Source of the DNA: Flavobacterium sp. RSP15
GTDB taxonomy: Bacteria > Bacteroidota > Bacteroidia > Flavobacteriales > Flavobacteriaceae
DNA length: 62,326 nucleotides
Assembly (NCBI RefSeq): GCF_003968755.1
Contig: NZ_RYDL01000016.1
Span: 1-62,326, forward strand
Direction: 5' to 3'
Shown: positions 19,446 through 29,139 of the stretch, in pieces
How the letters are laid out: each line of letters begins with the position of its first letter
Position numbering within the stretch: the first letter of the stretch is position 1
The notes under the pieces: generated by a model
Database searches by the model: none
Seen by the model: only the letters and a program-made list of their open reading frames with translations
Told to the model about the DNA's origin: nothing
Translations under genes and position numbers: made by a program

Positions 19446-20229
19446 TTACATTAAGCAAAGAATTGATTTTACGCCAGAATATGGTGTGATTTTAGGATCA
19501 GGATTAGGGAGTTTTACCGATGAAATGAAGGTAGAATATACACTGCCCTACAATGAAATTTTAAATTTCCCTGTATCGACGGTACAAGGTCATAAAGGGG
19601 CCTTGGTTTTTGGAACAATAGGCGGTAAGAAAGTAGTGGCCATGCAGGGACGGTTTCATTTTTATGAAGGCTATTCGATGACTGAAGTGACTTTTCCGGT
19701 GCGAGTGATGAAGTTTTTAGGGATTGAGAAATTAGTGGTTTCAAATGCATCAGGCGGTGTGAATCCGGCCTATAAAGTAGGCTCTATTGTGATGCTTACG
19801 GATCACATCAATATGACGCCGGAGCACCCTTTACGTGGGAAAAATGACGAACGTTTTGGACCTCGTTTTGTAAATATGAGTGAGCCGTATTCGAGAAAAA
19901 TGATTGCAAAAGCGACTGAATTAGCTAAGCAACTTCATATCGAGGTTCATGAAGGAATTTATCTGGGGCTTCAAGGGCCTACTTTTGAAACTTTGGCGGA
20001 ATATAGAATGGTCAAGACTCTTGGTGCAGATTGTGTTGGGATGTCAACCGTTCCTGAAGTAATTGTGGCCCGTCACATGGATCTGGAGACCTTTGGAATT
20101 TCTGTAATTACGGATATGGGTAATGAAGAAAGTATTGGCACTATTTCACACGATGAAGTATTGGAAGCAGCAAAAAAAGCTGAACCGCAAGTGAGGAGTC
20201 TTATTAAAGAATTGATTTTAAACTATTAA
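19417..20229 (+). CDS. punA: Purine nucleoside phosphorylase
   Basis: Cleaves purine nucleosides with phosphate in purine salvage. The 270 residues match the trimeric class I family: phosphate-binding GVILGSGLGSF near the start, MQGRFHFYEGY, TDHINM, and GPTFETLAEYRM followed by GADCVGMSTVPEV near the base site. I choose the ATG at 19417 because the GTG 10 codons upstream adds residues without family support. Either start overlaps the lpxK 3' end, implying translational coupling. Substrate range within purines cannot be read from sequence. Confidence 0.93.
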   Translation: MWEQVQETVSYIKQRIDFTPEYGVILGSGLGSFTDEMKVEYTLPYNEILNFPVSTVQGHKGALVFGTIGGKKVVAMQGRFHFYEGYSMTEVTFPVRVMKFLGIEKLVVSNASGGVNPAYKVGSIVMLTDHINMTPEHPLRGKNDERFGPRFVNMSEPYSRKMIAKATELAKQLHIEVHEGIYLGLQGPTFETLAEYRMVKTLGADCVGMSTVPEVIVARHMDLETFGISVITDMGNEESIGTISHDEVLEAAKKAEPQVRSLIKELILNY

Positions 20230-20232
20230 TGA

Positions 20233-21321
20233 CTAGATGTATTCAGCAATCGTTTTGTAAAATTCCTCAGGGACGAACGGTTTTGTAATGACTTCATTCA
20301 TTCCAAAAGACAAGAGCATTTCGCGGTTTTCATGCAATGAGATCGCCGTAAGGACAATGATGGGTGTAGTTTTATCAAATATTCTAATTAATTCTGTAGC
20401 GATCGTGCCGTTGATTCCAGGTAAATGAACGTCCATATGAACCAAGTCAAATTTACTTTTTCGAACTAAATCAATGGCATCTTCCCTATTGTCAACTAAT
20501 TCACAAATGATTCCTTTATTGATCAGCATCTTTTTAGTGATCATTTGGTTAATTTTATTGTCCTCTACCAAAAGTATTTTTTATATAATAATTTAGAATC
20601 ATAGTTTGCTTTTGGTTTGGTTTCCTCTTGTAACGGTTGCTTACTTATTTTAAAGTCCGGCAGGAATGAAAATGTAGATCCTTCTCCTACAGTACTTTTT
20701 AGTTTAATTTGGCCACCCAGTATTTTAATTAATTTTTTTATAATAGTTAATCCTAGCCCCGTGACGCCATATTTTCGATTTACTTCTATGGAACTTTGGG
20801 AAAAATTGTCAAAAACACTTGCCAGTTTATCTTCGGGGATTCCAATTCCGGTATCAGTAATTTCATAATATAAAGTTGCATTTTCATTCTGCAAAGAGTG
20901 CAGTTTGGTAATTACGTGTACGGCTCCGTTTTGTGTAAATTTTAGCGCATTGTTGATTAAATTTCATTTGGGTTTTCTACCAATAACAAATGGGTAATTC
21001 CGTTGATGGTATTCAGAGGGGTTTAAAACTTGAAAATAAAGTCGCGCTCTTAGAGAACGTTTCTATGGCGTTATCAACCTCTTTTAAACCAAAATAAATT
21101 TTACCCAGATTATAATTCTGAAGTGCTTGATCTTCTATGTTTTTATTTCGAGTCGCATAAAGGATTGCTTTTTGAGTGTGTAGCAGTGCTTCTTTGTAAT
21201 TATTAGTTTGAATGCTGGAGTTCTTTAAACTAGTGTAATATAAAATACTGTCCGTTTTCTCTGTAGATTGAGGAAGCAGTGAGGAGTAAAAAAAAATAAT
21301 AAAAACAAAAAAATAATTCAT
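20233..21321 (-). pseudogene. Decayed TPR hybrid sensor histidine kinase
   Basis: Remnant of a membrane-attached two-component hybrid kinase. Read on the minus strand: 21321-21013 encodes a hydrophobic N-terminus and TPR repeats (about 100 residues). A piece of the H-box follows in another frame (LNTINGITHLLLVENPNE, about 21030-20960), without the phosphorylated histidine. After a further deletion and frame change comes a HATPase domain (NLINNALKF, DTGIGIPEDKL, GLGLTI) that ends in a stop at 20565. A receiver domain (LLVEDNKIN, DLVHMDVHLPG with the Asp, LTA, KPF) continues in another frame to 20233. The kinase/receiver switch lies at an A-rich run. Large parts of the TPR, membrane and dimerisation regions are missing, so it cannot signal. 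Confidence 0.9.
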
Positions 21322-21327
21322 TTGTAA

Positions 21328-22338
21328 TTAAATTTTTTTGTAGTTATTTTCTGTCAATAGTATTAGGTCAATTATTCTGGATGAATAACCAATTTCATTA
21401 TCATACCATCCAACTACTTTTACCATTTTATCAATAACCGAAGTGAGTTGAGCATCGAATATACAAGAATTTTTATTGCCAATGACATCAACTGAAACAA
21501 TTGGGTCCTCGGTATAATCTAAAATACCTTTTAGAGTAGTTTGTGCAGCATTTTTGAAGGCGGCATTTATTTCTTGTATTGTCACTGTGCGCTTTACATT
21601 GAATGTGATGTCAGTCAAGGAGCCGTCAGGTACAGGTACCCGGATGCCGCAACCGCCAATTTTACCTTCAAACTCGGGAAATATTTTTGTCAACGCTTTT
21701 GCAGCACCTGTTGTCGTGGGTACAATAGATTGACTTGCTCCTCTGGCGCGACGTAAGTCTTTATGTGGTTGGTCGTGCAGACTCTGGTCTGTGGTGTACG
21801 AGTGAATCGTAGTAATGTAGGCTTGTTCTATACCGCAAAGGTCATTGATTACTTTGATCATTGGAGCGGCATTATTGGTAGTACAGCTGGCATTTGATAT
21901 AATGGTTTCCGTTCCGTCAAGTATACAGTCATTGACACCTAAAACGACTGTTTTGATAGTGTCTACTTCTGATGGTGCGGAAAGGATTACTTTTTTAGCC
22001 CCAGCCAAGATATGGGCATTCAGCGCTTCAAAAGTCTTGTATTTACCTGTGGATTCGATTACGTAATCAATGTCTACACTTTTCCAGTCCAGATTGGAAA
22101 TGGTTTTTTCATGGAAAAACAAAAAATGATTTCCGTCTATCAGAATTCCTTTTTCATCATCGCTGACCGTAAAGGGTAACACTCCGTGAATACTATCATA
22201 TTTCACTAAATGGGCCATCGTTTTCTTGTCGGCAATATCATTTATGGCAACAACTTCTATTGAGGGATGGTTTAAAAGTAATCGGAATAAATTCCGGCCG
22301 ATTCTTCCAAAACCATTTATGGCTATTCTAGTTTTCAA
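21328..22338 (-). CDS. gap: Glyceraldehyde-3-phosphate dehydrogenase, type I
   Basis: Glycolytic/gluconeogenic enzyme forming 1,3-bisphosphoglycerate with NAD+. It has 336 residues. The Rossmann motif is INGFGRIGR at 7-15, and AINDIAD has the Asp that favours NAD. The catalytic Cys152 is in SNASCTTN. HSYTTDQ carries the general base His, and WYDNEIGYSSR closes the site. It is full length. The decayed kinase follows 6 bp downstream, so the kinase may once have been co-transcribed. Confidence 0.96.
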   Translation of the reverse strand: MKTRIAINGFGRIGRNLFRLLLNHPSIEVVAINDIADKKTMAHLVKYDSIHGVLPFTVSDDEKGILIDGNHFLFFHEKTISNLDWKSVDIDYVIESTGKYKTFEALNAHILAGAKKVILSAPSEVDTIKTVVLGVNDCILDGTETIISNASCTTNNAAPMIKVINDLCGIEQAYITTIHSYTTDQSLHDQPHKDLRRARGASQSIVPTTTGAAKALTKIFPEFEGKIGGCGIRVPVPDGSLTDITFNVKRTVTIQEINAAFKNAAQTTLKGILDYTEDPIVSVDVIGNKNSCIFDAQLTSVIDKMVKVVGWYDNEIGYSSRIIDLILLTENNYKKI

Positions 22339-22359
22339 ATGGATTCATTTATTCGTTTA

Positions 22360-22397
22360 TTCGTTTATTTGGTTAACCGATTAAACAAATAAACGAA
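22360..22397. terminator. Hairpin between lipA and gap
   Basis: TTCGTTTATTTG (22360-22371) and CAAATAAACGAA (22386-22397) form a perfect 12-bp AT-rich stem. It lies just after the lipA stop on the minus strand and just before the gap start. No strong T run follows on the minus strand, so terminator strength is uncertain. The repeated ATTCGTTT units nearby suggest replication slippage. Confidence 0.55.
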
Positions 22398-22405
22398 GAA
22401 ACTAT

Positions 22406-23275
22406 TTATAATATATGTTTTTGTGCTTTGTAAGAGGACCGAACTAATGGTCCACTTTCTACATGACGGAACCCTAGTTCTAAACCAAATTTCTCGTATA
22501 CTGCAAATTGATCGGGTGTTATGAATTCTTTTACCGGCAAATGTTTTTTGCTGGGTTGTAAGTACTGGCCTATTGTAACAATATCCACATTGGCTTCCCG
22601 TAAGTCCCGCATGGTTTGAAAAACTTCGGCTTCTTGCTCGCCCAGACCTAGCATAATACCTGATTTTGTTCTCTTAATTCCTTTTTCTTTCAAATAGCGT
22701 AATACGGCTAAACTTCGGTCGTATTTTGCCTGAATGCGGACTTCACGGGTTAATCGGCGTACTGTTTCCACGTTATGCGAAACTACTTCAGGATTGGCTT
22801 CTACGATACGGTCAATATTTCTTTCGATACCTTGAAAATCAGGAATCAGCGTTTCCAGTGTTATATTGGGGTTCATTCTTCGAATGGCTTTTACGGTTTC
22901 TATCCAAATGATTGAGCCGCCATCTTTCAAGTCATCTCTGTCAACGCTGGTAATCACGGCGTGTTTGATATTCATGATTTTGATAGAACGCGCTACCTTC
23001 TCGGGCTCATCCCAATCTACGGTTTCGGGTCTTCCTGTTTTTACCCCGCAAAAACCACAAGAGCGCGTACAAGTGTTTCCCAGAATCATAAAAGTTGCTG
23101 TTCCTTCACCCCAGCATTCACCCATATTAGGGCAACTTCCGGAGGCACAAATTGTATTTAAGCTATATTTGTCCACTAAGCCACGAAGCTCAGTGTATTT
23201 TTTTCCTATTGGGAGTTTTACCTTCAACCATTTTGGCTTTGCAGTTGGTAAAGTATTTTCTAAAACTATTTCCAT
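22406..23275 (-). CDS. lipA: Lipoyl synthase
   Basis: Radical-SAM enzyme that inserts two sulfurs into protein-bound octanoate to make lipoate. The ATG at 23275 ([18 protein letters not shown]) gives 289 residues, the usual LipA length; a 7-codon longer frame is less likely. The auxiliary cluster motif is C-x4-C-x5-C ([12 protein letters not shown]), and the radical-SAM cluster is CTRSCGFC. The C-terminal RSSY carries the serine ligand of the auxiliary cluster. Confidence 0.96.
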   Translation of the reverse strand: MEIVLENTLPTAKPKWLKVKLPIGKKYTELRGLVDKYSLNTICASGSCPNMGECWGEGTATFMILGNTCTRSCGFCGVKTGRPETVDWDEPEKVARSIKIMNIKHAVITSVDRDDLKDGGSIIWIETVKAIRRMNPNITLETLIPDFQGIERNIDRIVEANPEVVSHNVETVRRLTREVRIQAKYDRSLAVLRYLKEKGIKRTKSGIMLGLGEQEAEVFQTMRDLREANVDIVTIGQYLQPSKKHLPVKEFITPDQFAVYEKFGLELGFRHVESGPLVRSSYKAQKHIL

Positions 23276-23421
23276 ATTTAAATTTTCAAAGTACAAAGAT
23301 AAGGAATAGAGTTTATTTGTAGATTCGTTTCGTTGTTTATTTGAATAAAGAGATACGGATACTTTGGCAGTACTATAGTCGCTTTTCTTAGGAAGTAGTC
23401 GTTCTGATTTTCGGAATATCC

Positions 23422-23535
23422 ATGCTTTTTGCTATGTTTCTCGAAATGGTGGCAAGGGATGCCACTGCCATCAGAGCTCAATTAGATAAAGGTACAATCG
23501 TAAAAAAAATCAGGTATAAAAAAGCTTCAAAATGA
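23422..23535 (+). other. Small open frame of 37 codons, possible gene relic
   Basis: In the 277-bp gap between lipA and the TonB-like gene, the plus strand reads a hydrophobic segment ([18 protein letters not shown], partly before the ATG) and then a basic, hydrophilic tail ending YKKASK. The pattern is of a membrane segment with a cytoplasmic tail, perhaps the 3' end of a lost membrane protein. No start context or homology is evident to me, so treat it as a candidate only. Confidence 0.2.
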
Positions 23536-23552
23536 ATGGAATATTTTTTTAT

Positions 23553-24035
23553 TTAATTCATCTGTACCGAAGAAAAGGATGTACTTGTGGTGGCGGTTGC
23601 CATACCTTTAGTTGGTGTAATTGTTGCGGATGTGTAATCAGTGGTTTTAAGAATATCCGGACTTGCCAGTGGCGCCTGTACAATAACAGGATGTACTAAC
23701 TGGTCGTTTAGAATTGGTATTGCTGTGGTTTGTTTTTGTATTTCAGATAACACTTGTGTAGGTGTTTCTACAAGCTGGCTTTGTAGAATATCAGTTAATT
23801 GAACTGTGGTATTTGTAAATTCAGAAATGGTAATTACAAGGCCGTTTTGAGGATTGAAATAACTAATAATCAATGGAACGGCGACAACTGCCACCGAGAA
23901 CAATAATCCCATAAATAGTGCCGTTAATGAAGTTTTGGCACTTTCCTGGCGCAACTGATACGCGCCATACTCTTTGTTTTTGTCTTGAAAAATAAGGTTG
24001 ATCCAACTGGTTTGGTAAAGGCTTAATTTTGACAT
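23553..24035 (-). CDS. TonB-like protein lacking the TonB C-terminal domain
   Basis: 160 residues. The N-terminus (SKLSLYQTSWINLIF, DKNKEYGAYQLRQE, then a membrane segment around 38-58) is that of flavobacterial TonB proteins, which transmit proton-motive force from ExbB/ExbD to outer-membrane receptors. The rest is Pro/Thr/Ser-rich, ends in SSVQMN, and has no TonB C-terminal domain for contacting a TonB box. It directly follows, on the same strand, a TonB-dependent receptor. It is either a truncated TonB or a short accessory form; I see no continuation in other frames. Confidence 0.8.
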   Translation of the reverse strand: MSKLSLYQTSWINLIFQDKNKEYGAYQLRQESAKTSLTALFMGLLFSVAVVAVPLIISYFNPQNGLVITISEFTNTTVQLTDILQSQLVETPTQVLSEIQKQTTAIPILNDQLVHPVIVQAPLASPDILKTTDYTSATITPTKGMATATTSTSFSSVQMN

Positions 24036-24232
24036 AATTCATAGATTTAATGGTTAAGTAGCAGTTAAATCACAAGTGAAGGATGTTTTTATTTATAACA
24101 CATAAAACAAGATTACTATTTTATAAATCTAGCATTTATTTTTTTATTACAGTAAGTTTATGTGTGTTTATTTAACTTAAATAGTACTTAATACTCATAA
24201 ATAGTGTTTTTTTAATAGAGTTATTCATAATT

Positions 24233-24258
24233 AAAAACGCATCCAAGTCTATGGATGC
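24233..24258 (-). terminator. Terminator downstream of the TonB-dependent receptor
   Basis: GCATCCA (24239-24245) pairs with TGGATGC (24252-24258). On the minus strand the stem is followed by five T's. It lies 38 bp past the receptor stop, so the TonB-like gene further down is probably transcribed from its own promoter in the AT-rich 24040-24230 region. Confidence 0.75.
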
Positions 24259-24295
24259 ATTTTGTGATTGGGTTTTGTTACTTTATAAATTGCAT

Positions 24296-27200
24296 TTAGA
24301 AAGCATATTTGAATCCAATTTGTATTTGAAACGGATTTCCGGAAAGCGAAGGAAGTCCGGCATTATTAACTCTATAATTAAATTGCTGTCTGCTGCTGTC
24401 AAACCCGGGAACTGCTGCTGTTGTTCCGGATGCCGGTGTGCCTAAAGCATATAAGGACTGGCTTCCAAGGGATTTATTGACTCCCCATTCTTTATGTAAT
24501 AAATTGGCAACATTAAAGATATCCGCTGTAAATTCTAAAAATTGTTTTTTGTATAAAGTAACTTTTTTACTGATTCGAATATCAACTAGTCCGTAAAATT
24601 CATTTATTCCTCCATTTCTTTCGGCTAATTTCCCAGAGTATTTGTTGATGTAGTTTTTTAAACTTTGACTTGCATTAGGATTGTCGAGTATGGTTTGCAA
24701 ACCTGTTTTTATGTTTTGAGGGACAGTTGAGTTATTGATATCAAATATGTAGGCTAAATCATTTGATGCTGTCACAAAATCAGCATTTGTATTTCCTCCT
24801 GATAATAAACTGTATCGCGTACCGCCAATACCGGAATAACGTACACCAACACTGAAGCCATAAAATGTAGGCAAGGTCCCGTAAAATACTACTTTATGGC
24901 GGAAGTGATTATCAGAATAACTCATTTTACTCAAATCTCTGGGGTCATCTTCAACCGGTAAAACTAAAGTTGCCGTATTGGCTACATTTCCATTAAAAGA
25001 AGTATTGTCTTTTGTATCATTCAAGGTATAACTGGCGGATATTTCACCGTCTTTAAAGTAACGGTATGTTGCATCCACCACCAATGCAAATTGATTGACT
25101 TTACCTTCGCTGTTTAATTCTAACACACGTCCTAGTGTATTACTGATACGGCCTTTCGTCCAGTCTCCGGCTCCATTTGCAGGTATTGAACTGGCCGGAA
25201 CATAGACGCCACGATTTCCTTCATTAGCCAAAGTGAAAAATGGATTTGCAACCATATTTCTATCAACATATACATAGTTATTGCGGCCCAAAGTTGCATA
25301 ACCTGCTATGCCAGCTTTTAATTTCTCAGTAAAAAAATGGGAATACGAAACATTAGCTTTATAGACGACAGGGACTTTAGCATCTGATCCCGTAAAATTG
25401 ATAGTAGGCAATTGGAACGCATCTAAAGTTGGAATACTTGCATAATTATTTCGATAATCAATGAAATTTGGCATCGGAACATTAGGCGATCGAACATCTA
25501 CTGTAGCCGTATGATTTCCGTCAAAATATAAATTATTGATGATTGCATAGTTGTTTAAATCAGAAGCGAAAATTCCGCCTCCTATGCGGACATAGTCCTT
25601 GTGGTTTTCATTTACATCCCAAGACAATTGCACTCTGGGTTGAAGAATAGCCGACTGGAGCTTGTTGTCCGTACGAATGCCCAGTTCATCAAAAACCAAT
25701 TGATTAAAGGTGGCTGTTGGATATGCAGCATAATCAAATCTTAATCCTAAAGTCATGTCTAATCCTAATGCTATTTTGGTTTGTAACTGACCATATATTC
25801 CTGCGTTTAATATATTTGAGGTTACCGTAGGGTCGCTTACTAAGGGTACTTCTCTGTAATAGCGATATGGCGTTTGGTTTTCAAAATTAGCAATGCTATT
25901 AAAATGGAAACGTCCATTTACCTCGCTGCCATATAACGATTTTGAATTGGTGTGCATTAAATCAAATCCAAAAGTATATTTAACTTTATCCGTGTTAAAG
26001 TATAAATTATCTACAATTTGAAACACATTATTAGAGAATTTTTCTTGTGCAAATCGATGCCCGCCAATTTGGATATTAGTCGTTCTCACCGCTCCGTTAA
26101 TTGTTGAAGCAACGTTTTCTACAATGGCGCGAGGTATATTGTATGAAGGCAGCTGGTCGCCGGGACTGCTGTCCTGAAAAGTATACAAGTGTTGTACTTT
26201 CAACTCATTCGTAACTCTTGCATTTACTTTTGTTCGTAAAGACGCCAGAATACTATTGTCAATACTTAAGTCATCACCTGATGATTCAAATAAATTAATA
26301 GCAGTATTATCTTGTAGTCCCAATTTATTATTATCGTAAGTAAAATTATTGCGAACAGTCAATAAATTATTATTGTTTATTTGCCAGTCGATACGAGCAA
26401 AGGCCGCATCAGAATTTCGTTTTTTCTCAAAAGAACCATATTGTGGGGAACTGGAAACTCCATATTTATCTCTTGCTATTGCTACAAAATTGTCAAGTGT
26501 TGCTCTTGTGACATTAAAGCGTAATTCATCCTCTGGAGATTGAATATCAGCGATAATTAGAGGGCGCAAATCTTGTTGATGGTCCCAAGCAACAAAGAAG
26601 TGCAATTTGTCTTTAATGATTGGTCCACCAAGAGTGAAACCGTATTGTGTGGTAGAAAAATCATTCTGACGTCTGTTTCCTCTAATGTCATACGGACTAG
26701 AGAGCCAGTCTGCACGATTGTAGGCAAACATACTTCCGGTAAGATCATTTGTGCCGGATTTTGTTACGGCACTTACCGTCCCGCCGCCACTTCGGCCATA
26801 GCTCACATCGTATTGATTGGTAACTACCTTGAATTCTCGCACGGCTTCAATAGAGATGGAGTAGGGAGCACCGCTTCGGCTTGTTGTTGCCCCTGCTGAA
26901 GTTGGGTTTTTAGCATTCATACCATCCAACGTATAATTTGTAGAAGAGGCTAACTGTCCGGAAATATTACCACCTCTGCTCAAAGGCGATAAATCCATCA
27001 AACTTGTAAAGTTTCTACCATTTACGGGTAATGCATTAATAAGTGTTGCAGTTACCGCGGTGGCTGCGCCTAAGTTTCCTGTTTTGTTTTTTAAGCCTCT
27101 GCCTACTACTTCAACCACTTCAAGATTTTGTATTTCGTCCTGCATCAGTATTTCAATATTTATTAAATCACCCTGATTTAAAGAGTAGCCGGACCGTTGT

Positions 27201-27472
27201 TGCAGGCCATAACCTATCGCCGTAACGCTGATTGTGTATGGACCACCTAATGGGAGTTCTTTGAAAGTAAAAACCCCTTTAAAATTTGATAGCGAACTGG
27301 TTTGGAATCCGGTTGATTCATTTCTGATTTGGACCATTGCATCTTTAAGAGGTTCTGCATTTATTCCTGAAATACTTCCCGAGATCGAGGCCTGCGTGGT
27401 TTGGGCAAAATTTTCATGGCTAACAAAAATAGTCAGCACAATCGTAAATAAAAATAATTGGAGTTTTTTCAT
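24296..27472 (-). CDS. Oar-like TonB-dependent outer-membrane receptor
   Basis: A 1,058-residue outer-membrane protein. A signal peptide (to about residue 23, ENFAQ) is followed by a carboxypeptidase-regulatory-like beta domain (about 27-115), a plug domain (about 125-245, with PVNGRNFTSLMDLSPL, the ANF-type YTLDGMNAKNP and GRSGGGTVSAVTKSGTN), and a beta barrel to the end. The last residues IQIGFKYAF have the terminal aromatic expected for barrel insertion. Sequence features match Oar/Cna-type receptors rather than SusC. The substrate is unknown; peptide or protein uptake, or an adhesion role, is possible. It sits upstream of a TonB-like gene on the same strand. Confidence 0.92.
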   Translation of the reverse strand: MKKLQLFLFTIVLTIFVSHENFAQTTQASISGSISGINAEPLKDAMVQIRNESTGFQTSSLSNFKGVFTFKELPLGGPYTISVTAIGYGLQQRSGYSLNQGDLINIEILMQDEIQNLEVVEVVGRGLKNKTGNLGAATAVTATLINALPVNGRNFTSLMDLSPLSRGGNISGQLASSTNYTLDGMNAKNPTSAGATTSRSGAPYSISIEAVREFKVVTNQYDVSYGRSGGGTVSAVTKSGTNDLTGSMFAYNRADWLSSPYDIRGNRRQNDFSTTQYGFTLGGPIIKDKLHFFVAWDHQQDLRPLIIADIQSPEDELRFNVTRATLDNFVAIARDKYGVSSSPQYGSFEKKRNSDAAFARIDWQINNNNLLTVRNNFTYDNNKLGLQDNTAINLFESSGDDLSIDNSILASLRTKVNARVTNELKVQHLYTFQDSSPGDQLPSYNIPRAIVENVASTINGAVRTTNIQIGGHRFAQEKFSNNVFQIVDNLYFNTDKVKYTFGFDLMHTNSKSLYGSEVNGRFHFNSIANFENQTPYRYYREVPLVSDPTVTSNILNAGIYGQLQTKIALGLDMTLGLRFDYAAYPTATFNQLVFDELGIRTDNKLQSAILQPRVQLSWDVNENHKDYVRIGGGIFASDLNNYAIINNLYFDGNHTATVDVRSPNVPMPNFIDYRNNYASIPTLDAFQLPTINFTGSDAKVPVVYKANVSYSHFFTEKLKAGIAGYATLGRNNYVYVDRNMVANPFFTLANEGNRGVYVPASSIPANGAGDWTKGRISNTLGRVLELNSEGKVNQFALVVDATYRYFKDGEISASYTLNDTKDNTSFNGNVANTATLVLPVEDDPRDLSKMSYSDNHFRHKVVFYGTLPTFYGFSVGVRYSGIGGTRYSLLSGGNTNADFVTASNDLAYIFDINNSTVPQNIKTGLQTILDNPNASQSLKNYINKYSGKLAERNGGINEFYGLVDIRISKKVTLYKKQFLEFTADIFNVANLLHKEWGVNKSLGSQSLYALGTPASGTTAAVPGFDSSRQQFNYRVNNAGLPSLSGNPFQIQIGFKYAF

Positions 27473-27736
27473 GAATATTTTTTTTGTTTTTTAATGCCGA
27501 CAAAGGAATTGACTAATTGAAAATTAGCTGTTATTTTAACAATAACACTTGTGTGCTTTTGTGTTAATTAAAACTTAAAAATAAGGTTAAAAGAATCCTT
27601 TTCTTTAAGATATTGCTACCTGATTTATCGCTAAAGGCTACCATTTGCGCTGGTAAAATGTTTTTAACTTAATACTTTCTTAATAGTTGAAACTTTTATA
27701 GGAGTTATTTTTACCACTAAATTTTAAACAGAAATT

Positions 27737-28489
27737 ATGAAATTCATGAAATTATTGCTAGCCTCCTTAGTAGTCTTGTTATTTTTAAATTGTACTCCAA
27801 ATAAATTTGTTGTCTGTGGTCACAGAGGAGCCATGGGGCATGAAACCGAAAACACATTGGCATCAATAAAAAAAGGAATGGAATTAAAAGCGGATATGTT
27901 AGAAATAGATGTTTTCAAAATTAAAACGGGTGAAATGGTTGTTTTTCACGATGATGATTTAGATCGTATTACCAATGCTAAAGGAAAAATCGAAGACTAC
28001 AGTTTTGATGACTTGAGAAAAGTGCTGGTTGCCGGAAAACATCAAATCCCAACCTTGCAAGAGGTGATTGAGACGATAGATAAAAAAGTGGTACTTAATA
28101 TCGAATTGAAAGGTACAAATACCGCAACGGATACGTACAGAATAATTGAAGAATACAAGAAAAAAGGGTGGAGTAATAAGAATTTCTTTATTTCTAGTTT
28201 TCGAGTAGATGAATTGCAGACTATGCGGTCTTTAAGCAAGGAAATAACGATTGGTTTACTGGCGTATAAAGATCCCATTGCGAATATTATTAAAACAGCA
28301 AAAACACTTAGCGCACAAGCAATAAATCCGTATTATAAGACCTTAACGACTGAAAATGTAGCGATAATGAAAGCTAATAATTTCAAAATCTATCCTTGGA
28401 CTGTGAATGAACCTATCGATATTAATAATTTACAAGCGCTTAAGGTGAACGGAATTATTACGGATTATCCGGAAAGAATCATAAGATAA
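27737..28489 (+). CDS. Glycerophosphodiester phosphodiesterase lipoprotein
   Basis: Hydrolyses glycerophosphodiesters from phospholipid turnover to glycerol-3-phosphate and an alcohol. The 250 residues include a lipobox LFLNC (Cys19), so it is envelope-anchored. Catalytic motifs are GHRGAMGHETENT (His/Arg, Glu), EIDVF (Glu, Asp metal ligands) and the second His in VVFHDDDLDR; ELKGT and YPWTVNE follow. It is divergent from the receptor gene across 264 bp and is followed by a terminator. Confidence 0.92.
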   Translation: MKFMKLLLASLVVLLFLNCTPNKFVVCGHRGAMGHETENTLASIKKGMELKADMLEIDVFKIKTGEMVVFHDDDLDRITNAKGKIEDYSFDDLRKVLVAGKHQIPTLQEVIETIDKKVVLNIELKGTNTATDTYRIIEEYKKKGWSNKNFFISSFRVDELQTMRSLSKEITIGLLAYKDPIANIIKTAKTLSAQAINPYYKTLTTENVAIMKANNFKIYPWTVNEPIDINNLQALKVNGIITDYPERIIR

Positions 28490-28517
28490 TTATACGATAA
28501 ACACGGGTCTTTATAAG

Positions 28518-28548
28518 GTGATCTAAAGTTGTTTTTAGATCGCTTTTT
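28518..28548 (+). terminator. Terminator after the phosphodiesterase gene
   Basis: A 10-bp stem with one G-T pair (28518-28527 with 28534-28543) around a short loop is followed by TTTTT. It lies 29 bp after the stop. Confidence 0.85.
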
Positions 28549-28587
28549 ATTTTGTACCGTATTGATGCGTTGCGGTTTGTGTGGTAT

Positions 28588-29139
28588 TTACCTTCTACTC
28601 TTAATGATTTCTGCCAATAATTTCTTGGCACGAAGCAACTTAATTTTTACATTACTTAGGGGTTCATCAATCTTGTTTGCAATTTCCTGGTAACTCATTT
28701 CCTGAAAATAACGCAACTGTATCACCTCTTGATAATGGGGTTTCAATTCTTTAATGAATTGCAGTAATCGGGAAAGATTTTGTTCCGTTATCAATTCATC
28801 TTCCGCAGATGGAGTAGTGTCGGCAATATTGTAGGCTTGCTGGTCGTGTTCATCGGTAATTTCTACAAAAAGACTCGATTTTTTTTTCCGCAATAAATCG
28901 ATATGAACGTTTTTTGCAATAGCAATAAGCCAGGTGTTGAACTGGAATTCCGTATTGTAAGTGGCTATTTTATCAAAAGCTTTCGAGAACGTCTCAATGG
29001 TGATATCTTCGGCATTGGTTTCGTTTTCGGTGCGTTTCAGCATAAAACCATATACTTCATTCCAGTAATGATTCAACAGAAAAGTGAAGGCAACTTGATC
29101 GCCTTGTTTTGCTTTTTCTATCTGTTCGTTTATTTCCAA
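28588..29139 (-). CDS. ECF-type RNA polymerase sigma factor
   Basis: A 183-residue group 4 sigma factor. Region 2 lies at about 18-85 (EDITIETFSKAFDKI, then FNTWLIAIAKNVHIDLLRKKK) and region 4 at about 125-178 (YQEVIQLRYFQEMSYQEIANKI followed by VKIKLLRAKKLL). No anti-sigma gene is adjacent. Instead the frame overlaps by 10 bp the end of the upstream glycosyltransferase gene, so the two are co-transcribed. This suggests envelope or polysaccharide control, but the target genes are unknown. Confidence 0.93.
   Translation of the reverse strand: MEINEQIEKAKQGDQVAFTFLLNHYWNEVYGFMLKRTENETNAEDITIETFSKAFDKIATYNTEFQFNTWLIAIAKNVHIDLLRKKKSSLFVEITDEHDQQAYNIADTTPSAEDELITEQNLSRLLQFIKELKPHYQEVIQLRYFQEMSYQEIANKIDEPLSNVKIKLLRAKKLLAEIIKSRR

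Noticed and set aside
20565..20894. Programmed frameshifting joining the kinase and receiver frames
   Set aside because: A slippery A-rich run is present, but large upstream deletions including the phospho-His show the gene is dead, so programmed shifting is not needed.
23278..23481. Minus-strand 67-codon frame upstream of lipA
   Set aside because: Its composition is not protein-like, and the opposite strand reads a more plausible membrane segment there.
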